Position numbers and translations under genes: made by a program
Shown here: in pieces, positions 38,036 to 46,882 of the stretch
Layout: each line of letters opens with the position of its first letter
Numbering within the stretch: position 1 is the stretch's first letter
The notes under the pieces: model-generated
Told to the model about the DNA's origin: nothing
The model's database searches: none
The model's input: only the letters and a program-made list of their open reading frames with translations
Source: Aeromonas sp. RU39B
GTDB lineage: Bacteria > Pseudomonadota > Gammaproteobacteria > Enterobacterales > Aeromonadaceae
DNA: 64,000 bases
Direction of reading: 5' to 3'
Assembly (NCBI RefSeq): GCF_900156095.1
Contig: NZ_FTMJ01000001.1
Coordinates: 558,001-622,000, forward strand

Positions 38036-39463
38036 TCAGGCCACACTCTGGGTTTCGATCACCGTATTTTCGTTGCGATGATTGAAGATGGCGTGGCGTC
38101 TGTCCACCCCGTCGATCACCATGTCGGCGGCCATCAGTCCCATCTCCATGGCGGTATCGGTAAAGATGTAGCGAAACGTGCCCTGGCGACCGGTCATGAT
38201 GAGATTACCAATCGGCATCAAGGCTTGAATGGCGCGATCGCGCCGCGCCTGATAGCCCAGATCCATCAGTGGATAGGCATATTCGCTGCGCGCCTCAAAC
38301 GTCTCCTGACCCAAACGCGCAGTGTCCACACCAAGGCTGGCCAGATCGGCGGTGACCTTGCTGCGAAGCGCTGAGAGTGGCGCACTCCAGGTCTCATCGC
38401 CAGCATTGCAGGGGATCTCGAGCATCACCGAGCTTTTGCCGTGCGGCGCCATAAATGGGCTGCGCCGCCGTGGCTCTTGCAAACGGGTGGCAAGAATGTG
38501 CGGATCGGAGAGGTATTGCCAGGTGTTATCCGACAGGTTCTCTTGCAAAAGCGGCATGTTGACAAAGCGCAGGCTGCGGTACTCAAGCTCACAGGCAATA
38601 CCAAGATGGCGGCAGGTAAGCGGCAGCGGCAGGGTTGAGATCACCCAGTCAAATTGGCTGCACTTGCTTTCGCCCTCCTGCTCCCACTGCACGCCCGTGA
38701 TGCGCTGATTTTCCTGAGACAGTCCGGTGATGCGAGCGAGGGTGTGAATGGTTACCCCCTCTTCCAGCAGACGCTCGCCAAGGCGGGTATAAATTTGGCC
38801 AAACCCCAAGCGCGGATAGCGGTATTTGCGGGCATAGGTACGCACCGAGTGGGCACCTTTGCGCGTTGGCAGCAGCCGGCGCGCCACATCTTTCAGGTCG
38901 ATAAGGCTGATACGTTGGCCGGCCCAGTCGGCTGAAAGTCGGGCGGGATCAATGCCCCACAGCTTGCCGGTGTAGCCTTCAAAAAACTGGCGATAGAGGG
39001 TGCGGCCAAAGTGCGCCTGAATCCACTGCGCAAAACTGGCCTTGGCAAAGTCGGCCGGTTTTTTGGCAAATGGCAGCAACACCAGATCTTTAAGAGCGCC
39101 CGCCATCAGGGCAAGCGGCGCGGTGCGCAGCAGATTGCCAAGATTAAGCGGGTAGTCGTAGGTGCGACCGCCAAAGCGAATGACGCTTTTACGCTCGGCG
39201 TGCAGCAGATCATCGCCCATCAGCTCATCAACAAAGGCGAGCAGCTCGGGATTTTTGGTGATAAAGCGATGGCCACCATAGTCAAAGCGATAGTTGCCAT
39301 CCTGGCCTGTAAAGCGCTGGGTGGCGCACATGCCGCCGAGCTCGGACTCTTGCTCAAACAGGGTGACATCGAGACCTGCCTGACGCAGACGCCAGGCGGC
39401 CATCAGACCGGCAGGGCCGCCGCCGAGGACGGCGACCCGCAGAGGATTTACGTGTGGCTGCAT
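38036..39463 (-). CDS. FAD-dependent amine-oxidase-like flavoprotein
   Basis: 475 residues. The FAD dinucleotide fold AVLGGGPAGLMAAWRL is at about residues 9-24 with the second glutamate/GG segment LFEQESELGGMC, and the family closing motif is GRQGTFRYIFTDTAMEMG. Overall similar to UDP-galactopyranose mutase-like and protoporphyrinogen-oxidase-like NAD(P)-binding proteins. Catalytic activity cannot be stated; a paired GT-C-like protein two genes downstream suggests sugar chemistry. Start ATG 39463 is chosen; a GTG at 39496 overlaps the upstream FTR1 gene by 23 bases. Confidence 0.78.
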   Translation of the reverse strand: MQPHVNPLRVAVLGGGPAGLMAAWRLRQAGLDVTLFEQESELGGMCATQRFTGQDGNYRFDYGGHRFITKNPELLAFVDELMGDDLLHAERKSVIRFGGRTYDYPLNLGNLLRTAPLALMAGALKDLVLLPFAKKPADFAKASFAQWIQAHFGRTLYRQFFEGYTGKLWGIDPARLSADWAGQRISLIDLKDVARRLLPTRKGAHSVRTYARKYRYPRLGFGQIYTRLGERLLEEGVTIHTLARITGLSQENQRITGVQWEQEGESKCSQFDWVISTLPLPLTCRHLGIACELEYRSLRFVNMPLLQENLSDNTWQYLSDPHILATRLQEPRRRSPFMAPHGKSSVMLEIPCNAGDETWSAPLSALRSKVTADLASLGVDTARLGQETFEARSEYAYPLMDLGYQARRDRAIQALMPIGNLIMTGRQGTFRYIFTDTAMEMGLMAADMVIDGVDRRHAIFNHRNENTVIETQSVA

Positions 39464-39473
39464 GAAACGATAC

Positions 39474-40301
39474 TCAGGTGCGCGGCTGGCGCACACGATA
39501 ACCCCGATGCCACAGGGTGATGAAAATAAGAAGATAACAGGCCCAGACGCTCAGTTGCAGGGCTGCCGGTGAGGCATTGTAGCCAAACAGGGCGCGCAGG
39601 AAGGTACCAAATACCCCCTGATCATCAAGAATGTGGCTGATGTTAAACACCGTCTCGGTACCAAACGTGATGATACCGGCAGCTTGCAGCATATTGACTG
39701 CCGACGAGAGCAGCCCGGCGGCAATGACGATAATCAGCAGCCCGGTCCAACGGAAGAAGGGGGCGAGCGCCACCTTGCGGGTCGAGCGCAGCAGCAGCCA
39801 CACCAGCACGATAGCCAGCAGCAGACCGCCGAGTGCTCCGGCCAGACCCGAGCTCAAATCCACCCCTTGGCCGGAGTAGAGCAGGGCGGAGAAGAAGAGG
39901 ACGGTTTCAAAGCCTTCGCGCATCACCGCGAGAAACGCAAGAAACGCCAGACCAAACACATCGCCGCTGCCGACTGCTTCATCAATGCGTGCCGTCATGG
40001 CGCCCACCTGGTTTTTGGCCTGCTTTTGCATCCAGACCGCCATGTAGGTGAGCACTAACGTGGCAAACAGCAAGATGCCAGCCATCAGCAGGTGATTGTA
40101 GCGCTCGCTTTCAAACTGGCTGACCACCACCTGAAACAGGAAGGCGACGGCGAGTGATGCGAGCAGGCCCACCACGACGCCCAGATAGATGAACTTGTTG
40201 TAGCGCGAGGCGCCCAGTTTGCCGAGATAGGAGAGGCAGATGCCCACCAGCAGAAAGGCCTCCAGCCCTTCGCGCAGCGTGATGAGGAAACTTGCAAACA
40301 T
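39474..40301 (-). CDS. FTR1 family iron permease
   Basis: Seven-helix permease of the FTR1/EfeU family that imports iron as Fe3+ produced by a coupled ferroxidase. 275 residues. Both family REXXE iron-binding motifs are present: REGLE (residues 10-14) and REGFE (near residue 130). The start overlaps the multiheme cytochrome stop by one base (TGATG), showing tight coupling. There is no EfeO, EfeB or multicopper oxidase nearby; instead a hexaheme cytochrome and a b-type membrane protein precede it. A Fur-like box heads the operon. Confidence 0.92.
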   Translation of the reverse strand: MFASFLITLREGLEAFLLVGICLSYLGKLGASRYNKFIYLGVVVGLLASLAVAFLFQVVVSQFESERYNHLLMAGILLFATLVLTYMAVWMQKQAKNQVGAMTARIDEAVGSGDVFGLAFLAFLAVMREGFETVLFFSALLYSGQGVDLSSGLAGALGGLLLAIVLVWLLLRSTRKVALAPFFRWTGLLIIVIAAGLLSSAVNMLQAAGIITFGTETVFNISHILDDQGVFGTFLRALFGYNASPAALQLSVWACYLLIFITLWHRGYRVRQPRT

Positions 40302-43198
40302 CAGGACTCCAGTGTCAGGTGCAGTTGGTTAAGGGTCAGGATAGGGGGCTCGGGCAGCGTCGGCTCGGCCGCGCGCACCGCATCGTTCACCCACTTCGGA
40401 TAGGTACGAAAATTGAGCTTGATCTCTACATCCAGCGGCCCGCTCACCCCGTTCGGTAGGGGGTAACGCTCATCGCGCCAACCCTTGGCTGGAATGCGGG
40501 TATCCTCAAGCAGCTTGGCATAGCGCCAGAAACGCAGCCCAACCGGCTTGCCGTCGCTATCGCCAAAGACTTTGCGAAACATATGGGCATCGGCGGGCAC
40601 CGCGCCATCAACCGGTTGGCCGCTTTGCAGCACGGTGTCGCCCGCGCCATTTTTCACACTGATTTCAAGCCAGAGCTCACGAAAATCCGCTACCCCGGTG
40701 GGCAAGGCATGGCCGGCGCCAACGTTGGTCACCCGCACCACCAGTTGACCGTCTTCAAGACGGGCAGTGAGGCTGGCGCTGGATTTAAGCAGGGCAATGC
40801 TCTCGGCCTCAAGCTCGGGATTGCGCAGCCCCACCAGCTGATGCTGGGCTCCGGTGAAGTTGTGGCGATAAAGACGCGCTTTGAGCGGTCCATTTTCTGT
40901 CGAGCGACCCGGCACCGCCGCGCCGCCGTTACCGGGGTTGGGGTTCATGTGACAATCAATACAGGTGCGCCGCTCGTCCACACGCTCGCTGGTGGCATAG
41001 GGCGAGCCGGCCCACTCCTCCCAGGTGTTGACGATATTGGCGCCAGTGCCCGGTGAAAACTCGTTGTGGCAGCTTTTGCACAGTGCCGCATCGCGGTAAA
41101 AATCCTGCTGATAAGAGGTTTTGTGAGCGGCCGGACGGGCATTGATCTGCCGCTCGGCCAACCAATGGGCGACACTGCCACCTTGGGCATCTTCAAAGAC
41201 GTAACGCTCGCGATCCTTGAGATTAACCGTGAGCGCCGCGTTACCGCCGGCATCTTCAATACGGGTGATGCGGTGACAGAAGAAGCAACCGGTGCCCTCT
41301 TCGACCACGCTCTCGCCCTTGCGCTGGGCCGCAATCAGCGAGGCGCCACCTTGCTCGAACATGTGACTGCCTGCTGGCAGACTCTTTTGACCTGTCATTA
41401 TCTGCTGCGGCATATGGCAGCCCTGACACCATTGACCAAACTCTTCACCCTCGGTCTGGCGTGCCAGCGCCTGGACCACCTTGTAGTAAGGGTGGGAGTT
41501 GCCCATCAGGCGGTGATTGGTATCGCTCCAGTCAGCAAAGGCCTCGGCGTGGCAGCTCTGGCAGGAGGCTGAGTTGAGCCACTCCTTGGGATGACTGACC
41601 GGCGCCTTGGCCGGATCGCTGCGCGGGGCATCGAGGCGCAGCCAGGTGGCCAGATAGGGCAGGTTGCCATCGGCGGTCACGAAGCTGTGCAGATCTTCCA
41701 TCATCGCCTTGACCTCGGGCTGCGGATGGCTTGGGTCCACCGGCTCGGCGCCATCGCGGGTATCGTGGCCCATGCCGCCTTGGGTCTGCTGGCTCATGCG
41801 CAGGTACTCACCGATAAAATCTCCCGCCACCATGTTCATCATGTTGACGTGGCCATTGATGGCGTTATCGGCCTTGCTCTGGCGGTGGGCGGCCATCAGA
41901 TAGCGGTTGGTAAAGTTAAAACCGTCGAGGTGGCACGAGCTGCAGCTCATCCAGTTATCGCCAGCCATGGGAAAGCGCGTATTGGCCGCGGTGTTACCGA
42001 GATGGAACAGCCGCTCACCACGCACCAGCGCTGCGGGGCGCGGATCGTGGGTCACGAGCGTGGCAAAGTGGGGCGTATCGACCGTCACGCGGGCAAAGGC
42101 GGCAGCGCCGCCGGTCGATAGGCGGGTCAGGTCATGGCCCATGGCGTTGTGCACATAGATATGGTCGCCATCAACCAGCAGATCGCGCGGGTTTTGGCCG
42201 GGCAGGTGGCGCAGCAACTGGGTCGCCTTGGCTCCGCCTTGAAACTTCTTGCGTCGGTGGCGATTGCTGTTCTGTTTGCCGCTGCGCGACAGATCAAACA
42301 CCAGTAAATCCTCTGAGCCGGCCAGGGTCACAAAGACTTTACTGCCATCGCCCGCAAAGCGGGCAGCATAGGGGTTGGAGACAATCTGGCTACGGTTGCC
42401 AACGCTTGGGATATTGATCTGTAAAAACAGCTGCTTGCGCTCATCAACCCGCTCTTGATTGGTATCAAGGTCGATGACTGATATGGCCGGGAAGACGGTG
42501 CTTTGGAACTGAAATGGGTGGCTGAAACTCCACAGCACATGAGGCAGCCAGGCTTCGCTACCATCCGGTGAGAGGGCGATGGTATCGAGCAGGCGCGGCA
42601 AGCCCTGTGAATCGGTCGCCGTGGCGCTGCGGGTTTCTGCCAGCGTGATCACGGTGGGCGCTGGTAGCGCAGAGATGGCGCCGTGGCCGAGCGCGTAGAT
42701 ACTGAGCTTGCCAGTCATGGAGTGGGTGACCAGCAGGCGTCCCTCATCGGTTAGGGCCAAGCCGCGCGGCGTTTCGCCAGTGGCGGCATCGAGCACCCTT
42801 TCACCCGACTCGTCATAAGCCTGCAGTCGCCCCGCTTCAAACAAGGTGACCCAATACCAGCGATGCTGTGGATCAAACAAGACACCGTAAGGGCGATGGC
42901 CAGTCGGGATGGCGCGTTTCAAGGTGAGATCGGCACCTAATAGCAGCAGGCGATCGCCGCTGTAATCAGAGACCAGCCAATTGCCGTCACTGCCTTGGGC
43001 AATCTGGCGCAGATCGCCGCCCAGTTGCACCTCGGCCAGCGGTTTACCATCGGCTTTGCTGACCCGACTCACCGAGCCTGCCGAGAGGTTGGCGCTGACC
43101 AGAGACTCGCCACTTTTATCGATAATCAGGCCGCTGCTCATCTCCTGGGCATGCAGGGAGAGGGTCAGCAAGGTCAATAACAGGGCAACGAAACGCAT
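40301..43198 (-). CDS. Hexaheme c-type cytochrome with N-terminal beta-propeller
   Basis: 965 residues, exported (signal peptide 1-20, LTLLTLSLHAQ). The N-terminal 370 residues look like a YncE/lactonase-type seven-bladed propeller (DGSKVFVTLAGSEDLLVFDL). The second half has six CXXCH haem-c sites: CSSCH (about 417), CQSCH (545), CQGCH (592), CFFCH (637), CKSCH (706) and CIDCH (747), resembling cytochrome c554-type modules. The C-terminus (760-965) is a beta-rich domain without haem. Start at ATG 43198, with GGTGA upstream; GTG 43207 is an alternative that would overlap the preceding stop. Lies between a b-type membrane protein and FTR1. Confidence 0.9.
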   Translation of the reverse strand: MRFVALLLTLLTLSLHAQEMSSGLIIDKSGESLVSANLSAGSVSRVSKADGKPLAEVQLGGDLRQIAQGSDGNWLVSDYSGDRLLLLGADLTLKRAIPTGHRPYGVLFDPQHRWYWVTLFEAGRLQAYDESGERVLDAATGETPRGLALTDEGRLLVTHSMTGKLSIYALGHGAISALPAPTVITLAETRSATATDSQGLPRLLDTIALSPDGSEAWLPHVLWSFSHPFQFQSTVFPAISVIDLDTNQERVDERKQLFLQINIPSVGNRSQIVSNPYAARFAGDGSKVFVTLAGSEDLLVFDLSRSGKQNSNRHRRKKFQGGAKATQLLRHLPGQNPRDLLVDGDHIYVHNAMGHDLTRLSTGGAAAFARVTVDTPHFATLVTHDPRPAALVRGERLFHLGNTAANTRFPMAGDNWMSCSSCHLDGFNFTNRYLMAAHRQSKADNAINGHVNMMNMVAGDFIGEYLRMSQQTQGGMGHDTRDGAEPVDPSHPQPEVKAMMEDLHSFVTADGNLPYLATWLRLDAPRSDPAKAPVSHPKEWLNSASCQSCHAEAFADWSDTNHRLMGNSHPYYKVVQALARQTEGEEFGQWCQGCHMPQQIMTGQKSLPAGSHMFEQGGASLIAAQRKGESVVEEGTGCFFCHRITRIEDAGGNAALTVNLKDRERYVFEDAQGGSVAHWLAERQINARPAAHKTSYQQDFYRDAALCKSCHNEFSPGTGANIVNTWEEWAGSPYATSERVDERRTCIDCHMNPNPGNGGAAVPGRSTENGPLKARLYRHNFTGAQHQLVGLRNPELEAESIALLKSSASLTARLEDGQLVVRVTNVGAGHALPTGVADFRELWLEISVKNGAGDTVLQSGQPVDGAVPADAHMFRKVFGDSDGKPVGLRFWRYAKLLEDTRIPAKGWRDERYPLPNGVSGPLDVEIKLNFRTYPKWVNDAVRAAEPTLPEPPILTLNQLHLTLES

Positions 43199-43203
43199 GA
43201 TGA

Positions 43204-43668
43204 TCACCGGCGCAGGCGTAATACGCTCCAGCGCCAGGCGTGGCGCAAGACGAGCGGAGCAAGAGAAAGGGCGCTGGCCCAGTGCAACCAGCTGGCCGTT
43301 TTGCCCAACTGATCGCCAGGGGTGCCGTGCAACACCAAAAACAGACCGCTACTGACGCACAGTAAGAGCAACAGCTCGATGATGCGTCCGGTGCTGCGCA
43401 AAAAGGACTTTTGACTGTGCAGCAATAAGCGGCGGTGCGACAGCCAGAAGGCGCCAAACCAAAGCGGAAACAGGGAGAGGGAGAGCAGCACGTGCAGCAG
43501 CAGGTTCCAGCGCGCGACGGACCAGTGCGGGGTCAATGGCTCCCACAACATCAATCCGGAGAAAAACATCAGATAGAGCAGCACCTCGGCAACCTGATGG
43601 TGCCAAGCGAGCCAATGCCAGAAACGTCGAATCGTGCCGGGATATACAGTGAGGCGGTGCGCAATCAT
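43204..43668 (-). CDS. Four-helix membrane protein, cytochrome b-like
   Basis: 154 residues with four membrane helices. Histidines in or near helices (WHWLAWHH in helix 1, LLLH in helix 2, SHRR, LHWAS in helix 4) resemble the haem-b ligands of cytochrome b561-type or NapC-independent quinol dehydrogenases. It probably connects the quinone pool with the periplasmic hexaheme protein. First gene of the operon; the next gene starts within its stop region. A CCCACCCGC / GCGGGTGGG inverted repeat (43678-43702) and a Fur-like box lie upstream. Confidence 0.72.
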   Translation of the reverse strand: MIAHRLTVYPGTIRRFWHWLAWHHQVAEVLLYLMFFSGLMLWEPLTPHWSVARWNLLLHVLLSLSLFPLWFGAFWLSHRRLLLHSQKSFLRSTGRIIELLLLLCVSSGLFLVLHGTPGDQLGKTASWLHWASALSLAPLVLRHAWRWSVLRLRR

Positions 43669-43729
43669 CCATCAACTCCCACCCGCTGCGGCTGCGGGTG
43701 GGCTGAAGTGTACATGGGGGTAACTACAA

Positions 43730-43744
43730 TGAAAAGTATTATCA
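43730..43744 (-). promoter_or_regulatory. Fur box upstream of the FTR1 operon
   Basis: On the minus strand TGATAATACTTTTCA matches 12 of 14 positions of the 7-1-7 Fur consensus TGATAAT-N-ATTATCA; it lies 62 bases upstream of the first gene. Also overlaps a 19-bp match (13 of 19) to the classical Fur box. Confidence 0.68.
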
Positions 43745-43770
43745 ATACATCTTTGATCTGCAGCCGAGAG

Positions 43771-44280
43771 TCACTGCCGTTTGCCGACAGTATGATCTTT
43801 GTGATCGGCCAGTCGCTCGGTGATGGCGTAAATCAGGGCGGCGGTCGAGAACGCCAAAAACACGATCACTGACCATTTCATGTCGGTTTCGTTGGTTACG
43901 CCGTCAGAGAGAAATGCCTTGAGCACCTCAATCCCCGAGATGGTCACCAGCGAGTTGATGACAATCAGCTTGAGAGAGACAAAGTCAATTCGATACAGCC
44001 AGTTATCGCCAAGGCTTGCCCGCTGCTCCGGGGTTTTGATGAACTGCACATAGCCGCACAGGGCAACCAGGATCAGCATCTGTGCCACCAGCACAAAATC
44101 GACCAGCGTGAGCACCCCGATCAACAGATCCAGATAGGGCATCTCGAGGATGTTGCTGCAAAGCTCATAGAGCTTGGCGACGAATTTGAGCATCAGCAGC
44201 AGTACGCACAGCAGCATGGAGACATAAAAGGGGAACATAATGAGGCGACTGCCGGTCAGCATCAGGTTAAAGCGGCGCAT
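43771..44280 (-). CDS. UPF0114 (YqhA family) membrane protein
   Basis: 169 residues, four membrane segments, matching YqhA/UPF0114: SRLIMFPFYVSMLLCV in helix 1, FVLVAQMLILVALCGYVQF in helix 2 region, and a C-terminal helix LAFSTAALIYAI. Function of the family is unknown (inner membrane, often near stress or ion genes). It lies upstream of, and in the same direction as, the FTR1 operon but is separated by about 100 bases that contain the Fur box. Confidence 0.85.
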   Translation of the reverse strand: MRRFNLMLTGSRLIMFPFYVSMLLCVLLLMLKFVAKLYELCSNILEMPYLDLLIGVLTLVDFVLVAQMLILVALCGYVQFIKTPEQRASLGDNWLYRIDFVSLKLIVINSLVTISGIEVLKAFLSDGVTNETDMKWSVIVFLAFSTAALIYAITERLADHKDHTVGKRQ

Positions 44281-44340
44281 GTAGGCTCCATTGCAGGGCT
44301 AATCTCTTCAAGCATAAGGGAAAATAGGAAAGTCGGAAGC

Positions 44341-45057
44341 TTAGGGATTGAAAGGGGGCAACTCGCGAAACAGTTGCTGCAATCCTTCCCCCCACGCTTT
44401 GCGCAGCGCCAGGAAATGGGGGTGGTGTTCGCCGATGCGGTATTGGCGCTCGGCCGAGAGGCTGTCGCCTTCATAGATCAGGATATCGAGCGGCAGGCCC
44501 ACCGAGAGGTTGCTGCGCAAGGTCGAATCAATCGAGATCAACGCGCACTGCATGGCGGTTTCCAGCGCTGTGTTGTGGTCGATGATGCGATCGATAATGG
44601 GCTTGCCGTACTTGCTCTCGCCAATCTGAAAGTAGGGGGTATCGACCGAGGATTCGATGAAGTTCCCCTCCGGGTAGATATGGAATAAGCGGTGACCCTC
44701 ACCCTGGATCTGACCACCGAGCAGAATGTTGCAGCCGAAGTTAACGTTGCTCTGCTGCTGGCCGCCGTCGCGGGCCATCACGCTGCGAATGGTCTGCCCG
44801 ACCAGCGTCGCGGCTTCATACAGGGTGTTGACGGTGCGAAGGCTTGGCCCATCCTGATGCTGCTGCTCGCCCAGCAGGCTGATCACGCTTTGAGTGGTGG
44901 CCAGGTTGCCGGCGCTTTGCAGCACCAACACCCGATCTTCGTGGGCAAACACGTGCAGTTTTTTGAAGGTTGCGATGTGATCCACGCCTGCGTTGGTGCG
45001 TGAGTCAGATGCAAACACGACGCCATCGGCTAGGCACATGGCGACGCAATAGGTCAT
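44341..45057 (-). CDS. Anbu-type bacterial proteasome-like peptidase
   Basis: 238 residues. Ntn-hydrolase of the Anbu family, related to HslV and the 20S proteasome. The N-terminal Thr2 (MTYCVAMC) would be exposed as nucleophile after Met removal, and the beta-subunit features DSRTNAG and GGQIQGEGHRLF are present. Anbu forms an open ring of subunits in other bacteria. It is the last gene of an operon with ATP-grasp, alpha-E and transglutaminase partners, the usual gene set. Sigma54/NtrC sites upstream of the operon predict induction under nitrogen limitation. Confidence 0.92.
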   Translation of the reverse strand: MTYCVAMCLADGVVFASDSRTNAGVDHIATFKKLHVFAHEDRVLVLQSAGNLATTQSVISLLGEQQHQDGPSLRTVNTLYEAATLVGQTIRSVMARDGGQQQSNVNFGCNILLGGQIQGEGHRLFHIYPEGNFIESSVDTPYFQIGESKYGKPIIDRIIDHNTALETAMQCALISIDSTLRSNLSVGLPLDILIYEGDSLSAERQYRIGEHHPHFLALRKAWGEGLQQLFRELPPFNP

Positions 45058-45125
45058 GACCTCGTTCTCCCTGCGTTATTGGTGAGGGTGCAATCTAGCA
45101 TGGTCCTCACCGTGTTTGTCCATCA

Positions 45126-45955
<830 letters not shown>

Positions 45956-45959
<4 letters not shown>

Positions 45960-46882
45960 AAAACCTCCAGATAGGCGTTGTGGATGCTCTGGCCGATGGC
46001 ACCGATATCGCTCAGAAAATCGGTCAGATAACTGTGCATGCCGCGCTCGACAATCTCGTGCACGGTACCGTAAGTCAGGTTGGCGTTGAGGATGCGGGTC
46101 AGCCGCTGCGGAGCCAGCCCCGTGTTGCCCTCGATACGGGCCAGGGTGGTTTGCATCTCATCGAGACAGGCGCGTAAAGAGCGCGGCACTTCATTGCGCA
46201 AAATCAGCAGCTCGGCAATCGAGTGGCGCGACAGGGTCTTATAGAGCGTCTGGTGCGCCTCATAGGCGCCGACCGAGCGCAGCAGCGCGTTCCAGCGATA
46301 GAACTCGCGTACGCTGTCCTCATCTTCGCGGATCACCTGATATTTGACGTTGAGGATGCGCGCCGTGTTATCGGCCCGCTCGATAAAGGTGCCGAGCCGC
46401 ATAAACCAGAGCACGTCACCGCGCATGATGGTGCCGTTGGTGGCGCCATGAAACTGGTGCGAGCGCTCCTTGATCCAGTCGAAGAAATCTTGCGCCTGAC
46501 CGCTTTTGAGCCCCTCTTTACGCCAGCGGCGGATCTCAATCCAGGCGCTGTTGATGCACTCCCACACCTCGGCCGGGATCTTGCCGCGCACCGAGTGGGC
46601 ATTGTCGCGGGCCAGCCGGATGCAGCTAAAGATGCTGCTACCGTTCTGCTCATCAAAGCAGAAAAACCGCAGCAGATTCTCCATGCTGACCTGCTGGTAG
46701 CGTTCCAAAAACGGCTCGTGGGTGCCGGTGATGGTGAGCGGTGCCACCAGTTCGCTGTGGTCGGCGTCAATGGAGGGCATCAGCGACATGGTTTGAGTCA
46801 CATCCAGCATCCGCGCCGTGTTCTCGGCCCGCTCCAGATAGCGGGACATCCAGTAAAGTTCGCTGGCAGTACGGCTTAACAT
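45956..46882 (-). CDS. Alpha-E domain protein
   Basis: 308 residues, all-helical, starting MLSRTASELYWMSRYLERAE, the hallmark of the alpha-E family that accompanies circularly permuted ATP-grasp enzymes. Repeated ERA-like segments (FIERADNTARILNV and LERAENTARMLDV) are visible. The family is predicted to assist peptide-bond formation by the ATP-grasp partner; the product is unknown. Overlaps the ATP-grasp gene by 7 bases and the transglutaminase gene by 4, so strongly coupled. Confidence 0.93.

Noticed and set aside
43678..43702. Rho-independent terminator upstream of the b-type membrane protein
   Set aside because: CCCACCCGC/GCGGGTGGG stem has no T run on either strand; kept only as an inverted repeat in the leader region.
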